From NCBI GenBank assembly GCA_019120075.1, contig DWVT01000055.1, positions 1 to 36,107 on the forward strand: a DNA stretch of 36,107 bases, given 5' to 3'. The notes beneath the pieces are model-generated. The model saw only the letters and a program-made list of their open reading frames with translations, had not been told where the DNA came from and did not search any database. The stretch is from Candidatus Mediterraneibacter excrementigallinarum. Its GTDB lineage: Bacteria > Bacillota > Clostridia > Lachnospirales > Lachnospiraceae. The position numbers were made by a program, and so were the translations under genes. Of the stretch, positions 26,178 through 32,855 are shown one piece after another; position 1 is the stretch's first letter, and every line of letters starts with the position of its first letter.

Positions 26178-27557
26178 ATGGAAAACGGAAAAGTACAGCA
26201 TGATATGACTTCGGGAAACCCTATGAAATTGATACTGGCTTTTACGCTTCCGATCTTCATTGGAAACGTATTTCAGCAGTTTTATAATATGGCGGATGCC
26301 ATCATCGTAGGAAAGTTTGTAGGGACAAAAGCACTGGCAGCGGTAGGGAGTACTGGAACGATCATGTTCCTGATCTACGGGTTTGCCGTCGGGATGACGG
26401 CAGGCTATACGGTGCTCACTGCCCAGAAGTTTGGCGCGGGAGATCTGAAAGCGATGCGTCAGACCGTGGCGGGGGCAGCGATCCTTTCCCTGATCGTAGG
26501 GATCCTCCTGACGGCAGCTTTCATGATCTTTATGAAGCCGCTCCTGATTCTGATGAACACTCCGGCAGATATTTTTGACGACGCCTATGCCTATATCATG
26601 ATCATCAGCGGCGGGATACTGGCCCAGATGCTCTACAATCTGCTGGCGAGTATACTGAGGGCTCTTGGCAACAGTACGGTGCCCCTTTATTTCCTGATCT
26701 TTTCCGCACTCCTCAATATTGTCCTGGACCTTGTCCTTATCATCGCCTTCCATATGGGGGCGGCAGGGGCAGCTGTGGCGACCGTGATATCGCAGGGAGT
26801 GTCGGGGCTTTTGTGTCTGCTGTACATTGCCAGAAAGGTTCCGGAACTCAGAATGCGGAGAGAAGACTGGCGTCCTTCCGGGGATATGCTGAAGATACAG
26901 CTTCGGATCGGTCTGCCGATGGCGCTCCAGTACTCTATCACCGCGATCGGGACCATGATGGTGCAGAGTTCCCTGAACATACTGGGTTCTACTCTGGTGG
27001 CAGCCTATACCGCAGCAGGAAAGATCGAGCAGGTCATTACCCAGGCATATGTGGCTATGGGAACGACGATCGCTACATACAGTGCACAGAATATGGGAGC
27101 AGGTGATGTGAGGAGGATCCGTCAGGGATTCCGCTCCATAACCATACTGGGGATTCTCTACTCTGTGATCGCGGCGGCGTTTATCATGACCGCCGGAAAA
27201 TATATGACCTATCTGTTCGTGTCAGAGGATGTGGGCGTGATCATGGATTCAGTGGATATTTATCTGAAGTGTATTGGTATCTTTTTCATTCCGCTGGCTG
27301 TCGTAAATATATACAGGAACGGCATACAGGGACTGGGATATGGATTCCTTCCCATGACCGCCGGGATAGCCGAACTGGTCGGACGAGGGATCGTAGCGGT
27401 CATCGCGGCGGAGAAAAGAAGCTATACAGGAGTTTGTCTTGCCGGTCCGGCGGCGTGGGTCCTGGCCGGAAGCCTGCTTCTTGTCATGTATTTTTATATC
27501 ATGAAAAAGGACATAAAAAAGATATTCCCTGAAAATGAAAAGGAATATCCGAACTGA
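26178..27557 (+). CDS. MATE-family multidrug/metabolite exporter
   Basis: This 459-residue protein has about 12 membrane helices in two related halves. FTLPIFIGNVFQQFYNMADAIIVGKFVG is the usual MATE opening (shown here in full as a single recognisable segment only by position, residues about 23-50), with the second half starting near LPMALQYSITAIGTMMVQ. The ATG at 26178 follows AAGGAGAAGG; the ATG at 26103 lies too near the promoter and lacks a ribosome site. It exports organic cations or metabolites by Na+ or H+ antiport. It is a separate transcription unit, so a link to purine metabolism is not shown. Confidence 0.93.
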   Translation: MENGKVQHDMTSGNPMKLILAFTLPIFIGNVFQQFYNMADAIIVGKFVGTKALAAVGSTGTIMFLIYGFAVGMTAGYTVLTAQKFGAGDLKAMRQTVAGAAILSLIVGILLTAAFMIFMKPLLILMNTPADIFDDAYAYIMIISGGILAQMLYNLLASILRALGNSTVPLYFLIFSALLNIVLDLVLIIAFHMGAAGAAVATVISQGVSGLLCLLYIARKVPELRMRREDWRPSGDMLKIQLRIGLPMALQYSITAIGTMMVQSSLNILGSTLVAAYTAAGKIEQVITQAYVAMGTTIATYSAQNMGAGDVRRIRQGFRSITILGILYSVIAAAFIMTAGKYMTYLFVSEDVGVIMDSVDIYLKCIGIFFIPLAVVNIYRNGIQGLGYGFLPMTAGIAELVGRGIVAVIAAEKRSYTGVCLAGPAAWVLAGSLLLVMYFYIMKKDIKKIFPENEKEYPN

Positions 27558-27583
27558 ATTCTTTATTGATTAGGCGAAGTCCA

Positions 27584-27617
27584 ATGGCCATACATGCAAG
27601 ACTGTATGTACAGCCAT
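27584..27617 (+). terminator. Probable terminator of the MATE gene
   Basis: ATGGC and TACAT (27584-27595) pair with ATGTA and GCCAT (27606-27617) around a CA/CA internal loop, followed by a moderately T-rich run, CGTCTTCTTTGTT. It is imperfect but well placed, 27 bases after the stop. Confidence 0.45.
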
Positions 27618-27720
27618 CGTCTTCTTTGTTCATGATCTAATCATAGCAGTGAATTGTGAATCGCCTGTGACAAGTTTTGAAAGAAATTTTGAAGATTATA
27701 AAATATAAATGAAGTTTTCT

Positions 27721-27751
27721 AAAAAAGTCCTGCGGATGGAATATCCGCAGG
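27721..27751 (-). terminator. Rho-independent terminator of the small minus-strand gene
   Basis: CCTGCGGAT (27729-27737) pairs perfectly with ATCCGCAGG (27743-27751), and on the minus strand ACTTTTTT follows. It stands just after the stop of the gene at 27764-28075. Confidence 0.8.
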
Positions 27752-27752
27752 G

Positions 27753-27794
27753 AACGATGCATATCATGGAGCGCTGTTCACAATATGCATCGTT
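27753..27794 (+). terminator. Inverted repeat overlapping the end of the small minus-strand gene; possible plus-strand terminator
   Basis: AACGATGCATAT (27753-27764) and its complement (27783-27794) form a 12-bp stem with an 18-base loop, followed on the plus strand by TCTTTTG. It could end read-through from the MATE gene. It lies partly within the last codons of the opposite gene. Confidence 0.45.
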
Positions 27795-28075
27795 TCTTTT
27801 GAGGCATTGATCCATCGGGGCTTCTCAGCCTCGAACCGTTCGTGCAGCCATGCGATCGCCTGATCCATTCCCTCATCGGAGAGGGGAAATGTGGCACTTT
27901 CCTTGTCCTCCTCCGGTGTATCCTCAAAACACCATGGTTCGGGATAGATGAACACAGTGAATGTAGTACTGTTTTTTCCGTCATCGCCCCGGAAGAAGTA
28001 ACGCATGCCGTGGTGGCTCCCGGAGAATGGTTCTTTTTTCAGTCCCCCGAAAGGGATCAGTCTTTTATCGATCAT
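27764..28075 (-). CDS. Conserved small protein of unknown function
   Basis: This 103-residue acidic soluble protein has no signal or membrane segment. AAAGGAC lies 7 bases before ATG. The sequence opens MIDKRLIPFGGLKKEPFSGS and contains an aromatic strand-like segment, FTVFIYPEPWCFE, then a helix, MDQAIAWLHERFEA. I recognise this type as a protein common in clostridia without a known function, but I cannot name a family. It has its own downstream terminator. A weak promoter (TGGCAC, 17 bases, TATAAT) lies on the minus strand near 28180-28205. Confidence 0.75.
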   Translation of the reverse strand: MIDKRLIPFGGLKKEPFSGSHHGMRYFFRGDDGKNSTTFTVFIYPEPWCFEDTPEEDKESATFPLSDEGMDQAIAWLHERFEAEKPRWINASKETMHIVNSAP

Positions 28076-28131
28076 AATTTCAGTCCTTTCTGCGGCGCCA
28101 TGATAAGAAAGTATGCGCCCGATAAGATCAG

Positions 28132-28178
28132 ATAGAGTCAGCGGCCGGAAGAATTTCCTTCCGGTGCGCTGACTCTAT
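28132..28178. other. Long stem-loop upstream of the small gene
   Basis: An 11-bp outer stem (28132-28142 with 28168-28178) and a 7-bp inner stem CCGGAAG/CTTCCGG (28145-28151 with 28158-28164) are separated by a small internal loop. Neither strand has a convincing T-run, so termination is uncertain. It lies between the truncated binding-protein gene and the small gene. Confidence 0.55.
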
Positions 28179-28246
28179 TATAGTAAAAAAGTGACTGGTG
28201 TGCCAGTAGAATCAGGAAAGATCTCCGGGCGAGCTCAGGAAGGAGC

Positions 28247-28292
28247 CTGAAGAGGAGATTCTGCAGAAGAAATTCTGAAGAGGAGATCCTGC
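28247..28292. repeat. Short direct repeat, two copies
   Basis: An 18-base unit CTGAAGAGGAGATTCTGC (28247-28264) recurs with one change at 28275-28292, with a 28-base period. It lies in the non-coding stretch just after the truncated binding-protein gene and looks like local slippage duplication. Confidence 0.6.
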
Positions 28293-28311
28293 GGCGGAAC
28301 ACTTTGCGGTG

Positions 28312-29114
28312 TCACTGAGCTGCTTTTGCGGCAAATGTGGTGGTGACGAGATCTTCGTAGGGCGCTCTCTGTTCCAGCTCTCCTGCACTTTCCAGGATAT
28401 CCTGGAGAAGATCGAAGCTGCTCTGCTCAAAGATCAGGTTGCTCTTCCACGTATCCTGATCATAATACCGGGTCACGATGGTCGTGATAGTATCCAGATC
28501 TGTCTCGGGAAATTGGGGCTCAATAATCTTCGCGATCTCCTCCGGCGTATGAGTCTGGACATAATCCATGCCCTTCTGGAGCGCATTGGTAAAGCCCTGG
28601 ATAATATCCGGATTTTCGTCGATATAGCTTTTCTTTGCGCTGAAAGCAGTGTAGGGAACGTATCCGCTGTCCTCGCCCAGGGAAGCAACGACGTAGCCTT
28701 TGCCTTCCGACTCAAGAGAAGTCGCGCCGGGTTCAAACTCGACAGTGAAGTCTCCCTGACCTTCGGAGAATGCGGCGGCGGTGGAACCGAAATCAATGTT
28801 CTGGTTGATCTCAAGATCCGTCTCGGGATCGATGCCGTTCTCTTTCAGGATATATTCGAAGACCATCTCAGGCATCCCGCCTTTTCTGCCGCCGAGGACC
28901 AGGCTGCCTTTTATGTCATCCCATGTGAAGTCCGGCATTTCTTCCCGGGCAACCAGAAAATTACCGGCACGCTGGGTGAGCTGCGCAAAGTTCACCACAT
29001 AGTCCGTGGCACCCTCGTTATAAGTGTAGATAGATGCCTCGGATCCCATGAAGCCGATGTCCGCCTCTCCGGAGATAACGGCAGTCATTGTTTTATCTGC
29101 GCCAAACGGGGTTA
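28312..29114 (-). pseudogene. Truncated ABC transporter substrate-binding protein (NMT1/SsuA-like), 5' part missing
   Basis: Homology-like sequence begins at about FGADKTMTAVISGEADIGFMG and runs for about 265 residues to the stop. That segment is the characteristic periplasmic-binding-protein type II start seen in nitrate, sulfonate, taurine and thiamine-precursor binders. The lipoprotein signal and first strands are missing. Upstream the frame runs on into the antisense-free end of the serine recombinase gene without any resemblance to the family. The natural reading is that an element inserted in this gene near 29103-29140, leaving the 5' part at the element's far end outside the window. 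Its ligand is unknown. Confidence 0.85.
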
Positions 29115-29117
29115 GCA

Positions 29118-29140
29118 ATTTAGGCAAAGACAGCCTAAAT
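29118..29140. other. Inverted repeat at the element-chromosome junction, candidate attachment site region
   Basis: ATTTAGGC (29118-29125) and GCCTAAAT (29133-29140) flank AAAGACA. The palindrome overlaps the recombinase stop codon (29135-29137) and sits within about 15-30 bases of where homology to the binding protein ends. Serine integrase sites are imperfect palindromes around a short crossover core, so this may be part of the left attachment site. It could also be a weak terminator, but no T-run follows. Confidence 0.45.
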
Positions 29141-30526
29141 AAAGTCGACGTGATCAACAGTGTAATCCTCTTTGAGGTGGATCTGGCGGATAGTATTCTT
29201 CCAGAACGTCCGCTTGTTCTCTGGATTAAGCGAAGAGTATATTCCCCGGAAGTCTTCCTGGAGGAGCTCCTCGATGAACGAGTAGTCCCGTTCTGGTTCA
29301 ATGATTACTTTTTTCAGATCGGACTTCTCTTTTTCAAGCGAGTCGTACTCCTGGCTGTAATAATCCCAGGACACCCTTCCTTTCTGGAACAGGATGTTCA
29401 GGCGTTCCATTTCCTTCTCAATCTGCTCTTCTGTGCGGACCAAAGGTTCTTTTTTCTTTTGCTGTTTTATGTCTTCCACGCGGATCTTGTAGGCTTCAAA
29501 TTCGTTTTCCAGGTTATCCAGCAGATATTTTTCTACCAGATTCTGGCTCACCTTATGGGTGTTGGTGCAGATCCGGTCGATCATCGCCCTGTTGCACCGG
29601 TAGTAGCAGTAATCTCTTTTCTCCCCCGTTTTGCGGTTAATGATGGACCTGCATCCGGTCCCGCACAGGATCTGACCGCAGACAGGGCAGCGTATTGTCC
29701 CCGAAAAATAGTAGATTCGCCCGGACGGGGCGTGCTTGATATTTTTCTTGCTGATCTGCTGCAGGCGCGCCCAGCGCTCCTCGGAGACGTAGGCGGGGCA
29801 GTAGGGAATCCCCCGGTATGTACCCTTATAAAACTCGCTGGACAGCATGGTCCTCAGAACTCCGTAAGAAAACGTCGGATCGAAATTACGCTGCATGTAC
29901 CGGAGCGTTCCCTGCTTGCTCTGGTGCTTCTCAAAATAATCGTAAAAAGCATTTACCATATCCTCCTGGTCCGGGTCCTTCACCATGCATTTCTTTCCGT
30001 CTACGATTCCCACTTTGTATCCTCGGGGCATATTGCAGTCCCCGAATATAACTTTCCCCTGTCGGATTGATGCCTCATTTACGAATTTGATTCGCTCCGA
30101 TGTGGTATCCACCTCATTCTGACCAATAGACAGCACGACATTGAGCTGCAGCCTGCCGTCCCGGGTTTCCATGTTTATCCCGGGCTCTGAAGCAGAAATC
30201 CAGTATACACCGTATTCATCGAGGATATCTTGCACCTTGTAAAAGTCGGACATGTTTCGGAACCATCTGTCCAGCCGCCAGAATAGGATCACATCAATCT
30301 TCCCAGCTTTGACGTCCTCCAGCAGGGCGTGGATCGCCTTTCGCTTCTTCAGCTCTTTCCGAGCGGTTTTCCCTTCGTCGGCATAGACTCCGACCGTAAT
30401 CATACCGTGATCTTTTGCATAGCATGCTAGATATTCGCGCTGGGCTTCCAGAGATTTCCCGTGCATCATCTGCTCGGAAGTTGAGACCCGGATATAGATC
30501 GCACAGCGTTTGATCTTTTCTGACAT
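29135..30526 (-). CDS. Large serine recombinase (site-specific integrase)
   Basis: This 463-residue protein starts at ATG 30526 (AGGGAG upstream; a longer frame to 30673 is disfavoured). The resolvase domain holds the nucleophile S15 in AIYIRVSTSEQ and the RLDRWFRN motif. A recombinase domain follows (GYKVGIVDGKKC and onward). A zinc ribbon is visible as CPVCGQILCGTGC with CYYRCN, then a coiled coil rich in Lys/Glu (about 345-420). This class catalyses integration and excision of phages and conjugative or mobilisable elements. It lies at the end of the element, with its 3' end abutting the interrupted chromosomal gene. Confidence 0.95.
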   Translation of the reverse strand: MSEKIKRCAIYIRVSTSEQMMHGKSLEAQREYLACYAKDHGMITVGVYADEGKTARKELKKRKAIHALLEDVKAGKIDVILFWRLDRWFRNMSDFYKVQDILDEYGVYWISASEPGINMETRDGRLQLNVVLSIGQNEVDTTSERIKFVNEASIRQGKVIFGDCNMPRGYKVGIVDGKKCMVKDPDQEDMVNAFYDYFEKHQSKQGTLRYMQRNFDPTFSYGVLRTMLSSEFYKGTYRGIPYCPAYVSEERWARLQQISKKNIKHAPSGRIYYFSGTIRCPVCGQILCGTGCRSIINRKTGEKRDYCYYRCNRAMIDRICTNTHKVSQNLVEKYLLDNLENEFEAYKIRVEDIKQQKKKEPLVRTEEQIEKEMERLNILFQKGRVSWDYYSQEYDSLEKEKSDLKKVIIEPERDYSFIEELLQEDFRGIYSSLNPENKRTFWKNTIRQIHLKEDYTVDHVDFI

Positions 30527-30565
30527 GATATCATCTCCCTTTTGTAATTGTATGAAAAATAGGTA

Positions 30566-30613
30566 CAAAAATAACAGCCAGCCAATGAACGGATGTTCTG
30601 GATTGTGTGGCTG
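30566..30613 (-). terminator. Minus-strand stem-loop with T-run between the NYN gene and the recombinase
   Basis: CAGCCA/TGGCTG (30574-30579 with 30608-30613) and CAAT/ATTG (30582-30585 with 30602-30605) form a two-part stem, and TTATTTTT follows on the minus strand. It may end NYN-gene transcripts or attenuate transcription into the recombinase gene, whose start is only 40 bases further. Confidence 0.5.
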
Positions 30614-30637
30614 TCCCGAAGATGATACAATATTTTC

Positions 30638-30710
30638 GGAACGTACTGCATCAACCTTCGGGAATGTAGTCATTTGCCGCTCGGTATTACCAGTACCGGG
30701 CGGTTTTATT
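30638..30710 (+). ncRNA. Candidate small RNA antisense to the recombinase leader
   Basis: On the plus strand TTGTGT (30603-30608), a 17-base spacer and TACAAT (30626-30631) predict a start near 30638. A strong terminator ends at about 30710. The product of about 73 bases would contain no gene and would be complementary to the stretch between the NYN stop and the recombinase start. The -35 box is weak, so the promoter is uncertain. The terminator is the firmer evidence, since no plus-strand gene is there to need it. Confidence 0.4.
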
Positions 30711-30717
30711 ATTCTTT
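30677..30717 (+). terminator. Plus-strand rho-independent terminator beside the NYN gene
   Basis: CCGCTCGGTA (30677-30686) pairs with TACCGGGCGG (30694-30703) with one T-G wobble, and TTTTATTATTCTTT follows. It overlaps the stop codon of the minus-strand NYN gene and points the opposite way to all annotated neighbours. Confidence 0.75.
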
Positions 30718-31377
30718 CTGTTTATCTTTCTTGCCCCATTGCGACATTAGACCATCAATATGCTCAAACAGACTATCTTTTATGGTTGCCCACATCGGAT
30801 CTAAAATAAAATCTATTCCCTCGCGGCGGGCGAGCTTAGCAGCAGGAACAAAATCGCTGTCTCCGGCTATAAGAATAATCTGGTCAATTTGCTTTTTGTA
30901 TGAAAGCGAGGCTATATCAAGACCAATACGCATATCTACACCTTTCTGTTGAAAAGATATTGAAAAGTCAGATTCGCTTAAGTCTTCGATTCTCTTATCA
31001 CCACTACAGATATCTTTCAGAGCGGAAGCGCTTATTTTATACGAAGCATAAGAATCTGATAATTCGCCCAGCCTTAAAGCTACTTTTCGCTGTTTTTTTA
31101 ATTCAGAGAAAAAATTGTTTGTCCATTCATATGTCTCAGAGCGACGGAAATCAACACCCCTTTTTAACAGTGGATGATATACTGTCTTACCCAAAGGTGG
31201 ACAATCGTAATAAAATATTCGATAAAGTCCACGATCATCGTATTTTTGTTCGTGCCGTAAATGGGCGGAACAATAAGCACGAAGTTCTGCCGCTCGTTTC
31301 GCCGGATCTTTTTTGCCCCACAAATATGCCGCGCGTTTACGATAAAATCCACCATCTACTAAAATAGCAGTTTTCAT
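30709..31377 (-). CDS. NYN-domain (PIN-like) nuclease protein
   Basis: This 222-residue protein is of the NYN/DUF88 (LabA-like) class, a PIN-related fold thought to cut RNA with metal-binding acidic residues. D8 in ILVDGGFYRKR, the VDMRIGLDIASL segment (D148, D154) and D173/D175 in AGDSDFVPAA match the family's three acidic clusters. AAGGAGG sits 9 bases before ATG. It is preceded by a structured leader and a promoter (31399-31510). Candidate small RNAs of the opposite strand lie at both ends. It is visibly AT-richer than the chromosomal part. Its substrate is unknown. A role in phage defence, toxin-like growth control or RNA processing is possible. Confidence 0.9.
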   Translation of the reverse strand: MKTAILVDGGFYRKRAAYLWGKKDPAKRAAELRAYCSAHLRHEQKYDDRGLYRIFYYDCPPLGKTVYHPLLKRGVDFRRSETYEWTNNFFSELKKQRKVALRLGELSDSYASYKISASALKDICSGDKRIEDLSESDFSISFQQKGVDMRIGLDIASLSYKKQIDQIILIAGDSDFVPAAKLARREGIDFILDPMWATIKDSLFEHIDGLMSQWGKKDKQKE

Positions 31378-31398
31378 AAATTCCTCCTTAAACGAGTA

Positions 31399-31475
31399 AA
31401 GCCCTAGGTATCAGCAACTCCCGTATCGTGGGAAGCTTACCACCTAAGGCTTGTTTACTTAGTAACTTTCGTTAC
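31399..31475 (-). promoter_or_regulatory. Structured 5' leader of the NYN gene
   Basis: Two elements are visible on the minus strand. The first is a GTAAC-GAAA-GTTAC hairpin (31462-31475). The second is an 11-bp stem, with one wobble, between 31442-31452 and 31399-31409, enclosing AGC/GCT and CCC/GGG pairs, and flanked by AGTAA/TTACT complementarity. The transcript should start near 31475 from the promoter at 31482-31510, so these would fill nearly the whole leader before the ribosome site. GCCCTAGGTA occurs both in the stem (31401-31410) and in the promoter spacer (31489-31498). Confidence 0.6.
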
Positions 31476-31481
31476 AACTAT

Positions 31482-31510
31482 ATAATATGCCCTAGGTAGT
31501 CAAAAATCAA
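31482..31510 (-). promoter_or_regulatory. Probable promoter of the NYN gene
   Basis: Minus-strand TTGATT (31505-31510) and TATTAT (31482-31487) are 17 bases apart. The spacer contains the repeat GCCCTAGGTA that recurs in the leader, so it may also be an operator. Confidence 0.6.
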
Positions 31511-31528
31511 TACTTTTTTAAAAAATAT

Positions 31529-31557
31529 TTGATTAATATTGTGTAAAGTGATATACT
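31529..31557 (+). promoter_or_regulatory. Divergent plus-strand promoter for a small RNA
   Basis: TTGATT (31529-31534), a 17-base spacer and TATACT (31552-31557). It lies back to back with the NYN promoter, whose -35 box is the same TTGATT. The 30 bases from 31505 to 31534 form a near-palindrome joining the two. Confidence 0.6.
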
Positions 31558-31563
31558 AGTAAA

Positions 31564-31634
31564 GCTGTCAATTTAAAACTGTAAAAATTTGAAGATCTTT
31601 CCGCTCTGGTGTTGGCGCACCGGGGCGGTTTTTT
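31564..31634 (+). ncRNA. Candidate small RNA divergent from the NYN gene
   Basis: The promoter at 31529-31557 predicts a start near 31564, and a strong terminator ends at 31634. The 71-base transcript has an AU-rich single-stranded first half and a GC-rich 3' hairpin, and encodes no protein of note. Its last bases overlap the stop of the opposite lipoprotein gene. Sequence-only prediction; no known RNA family is recognised. Confidence 0.5.
31601..31634 (+). terminator. Plus-strand terminator of the candidate small RNA
   Basis: CCGCTCTGGTG (31601-31611) pairs with CACCGGGGCGG (31618-31628) with two wobble pairs around loop TTGGCG, followed by TTTTTT. It resembles the terminator at 30677-30717 (shared CCGCTC, GGT, ACCGGG and CGGTTTT blocks). 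Confidence 0.85.
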
Positions 31635-32757
31635 AAAATCCAAAAGTATGAGCCTGGTTCAGGTATATTTCAAAATGATCATACTCTTCATTATAAGTTT
31701 CTATTTTTTCTGTTACTGTATCCCCAGACGAAACATCCATCACATCCTCAGGATACTCGACTGTGGCAATCTTATCGCCCTGATACAAGACAGCTATGTA
31801 CTCGATTTCGTCTATATCTACATCCGAATTATTTGTGATCTCTACGATTATGCATTGATCACCCTGATTAGATTTTATTTCGATATCATTCGCGTGATTC
31901 TTATAGGATGGATTGGATCCAAGTTCCACGCTGGCTTCGATTTCGTAGTCCGAAAATGATTCTGGAGCTTCCATTCGTGCCACTACGGTACTTCCGGGAA
32001 GAACCATATCGAATCCATCATCATCCATATCTATTGTAGATCCGTTTCCATCTTTATAGTTAATCTGCACATCTAATTCATCTATGGTGGACTGACTATT
32101 ATTCGTGACGAATAAGCACATTAATCCATCAAGCGTTTGTACAGCTTCGACTTGCACCTGATCAAGAACTGCGTCAGCATCCTCAAGATCTGATTCTCCT
32201 TCTGATATAGCGCCGGATTCAGTTTTTATGGAACTTAAAATTGAAGTAAAATCCTCTGAATAATTCCCTTCAGATCCCTCAGGCTCGAATAATGCGAAGG
32301 TCATCCATCCTCCTGAACAATTAAGTGTCACCATCGTACTTTGGTAATTTGTTCCGTTATTCGTAAGGCTTATTACCTGCTGGTAAGCATCTTCCCCCAT
32401 TACTTGGACAGTTGATTCGTTTGTCAATTCGAAATTCTCATAAGATTGACTTAAACCTTGTGTGAATTCCTGTTGTACTGCACTGTCCATAATATCTTCG
32501 CCTTCGATTGGAGAAAATTGAACCATAAGCATACCGGTGTCAGGATAGAAATATAATGCGTTATTATCGGAATCGCCTTCTTCCCATGTGTCAGGAACGG
32601 AAAACGAATATCCGTTAAGGGAATAATCAAGCATGCTTTTAGATTCCGAGCTTACTACTTCCTGTTCGTTGACCGAGACTTCTCCGGATCCCTCGCAGGC
32701 GGTCACAGATGCCGCCAACATTCCTGTCAGCATAACTGCGACGATTCTCTTTTTCAT
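31633..32757 (-). CDS. Secreted lipoprotein of unknown function
   Basis: This 374-residue protein starts at ATG 32757 after GAAGGAAA. A lipoprotein signal ends at C21 (LAASVTAC). The body is very acidic. A first domain (about 45-190) opens YSLNGYSFSVPDTWEEG, similar in style to surface lipoproteins that carry a PsbP/DUF-like fold. A second part (about 215-370) holds two immunoglobulin-like repeats with paired VTNNSQSTIDELDVQINY and VEITNNSDVDIDEIEYI. I do not recognise a family for the whole. It is exported cargo of the integrated element. Its leader matches that of the neighbouring DUF4041 gene. Confidence 0.82.
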   Translation of the reverse strand: MKKRIVAVMLTGMLAASVTACEGSGEVSVNEQEVVSSESKSMLDYSLNGYSFSVPDTWEEGDSDNNALYFYPDTGMLMVQFSPIEGEDIMDSAVQQEFTQGLSQSYENFELTNESTVQVMGEDAYQQVISLTNNGTNYQSTMVTLNCSGGWMTFALFEPEGSEGNYSEDFTSILSSIKTESGAISEGESDLEDADAVLDQVQVEAVQTLDGLMCLFVTNNSQSTIDELDVQINYKDGNGSTIDMDDDGFDMVLPGSTVVARMEAPESFSDYEIEASVELGSNPSYKNHANDIEIKSNQGDQCIIVEITNNSDVDIDEIEYIAVLYQGDKIATVEYPEDVMDVSSGDTVTEKIETYNEEYDHFEIYLNQAHTFGF

Positions 32758-32800
32758 AACTTTTTCCTTCTTTCCTTCGTATTTTAAGGAAACACCACAT
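32758..32800 (-). repeat. Shared 5' leader, copy 1 (before the lipoprotein)
   Basis: ATGTGGTGTTTC (32789-32800, minus strand) is followed by 31 purine-rich bases up to the ATG at 32757. The same arrangement, with similar bases, occurs before the DUF4041 gene at 34416-34458. Confidence 0.7.
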
Positions 32801-32855
32801 ATTTTTATATAAACGCCGTAGCGGTTATACCTTTTCAACGACCGTTAGGTTATTC

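Noticed and set aside
28201-28311. A CRISPR-like array
   Set aside because: Only two copies of an 18-base repeat with a 10-base gap are present, and no cas gene is in the window.
30527-30673. A 49-residue N-terminal extension of the serine recombinase
   Set aside because: The family begins a few residues before the RVSTSEQ motif, and the extension is derived from hairpins of the leader and the overlapping antisense element.
31378-31500. A type III toxin-antitoxin (ToxIN-like) repeat array
   Set aside because: The word GCCCTAGGTA occurs only twice and not in tandem, and the protein is a NYN nuclease, not a ToxN-family protein.
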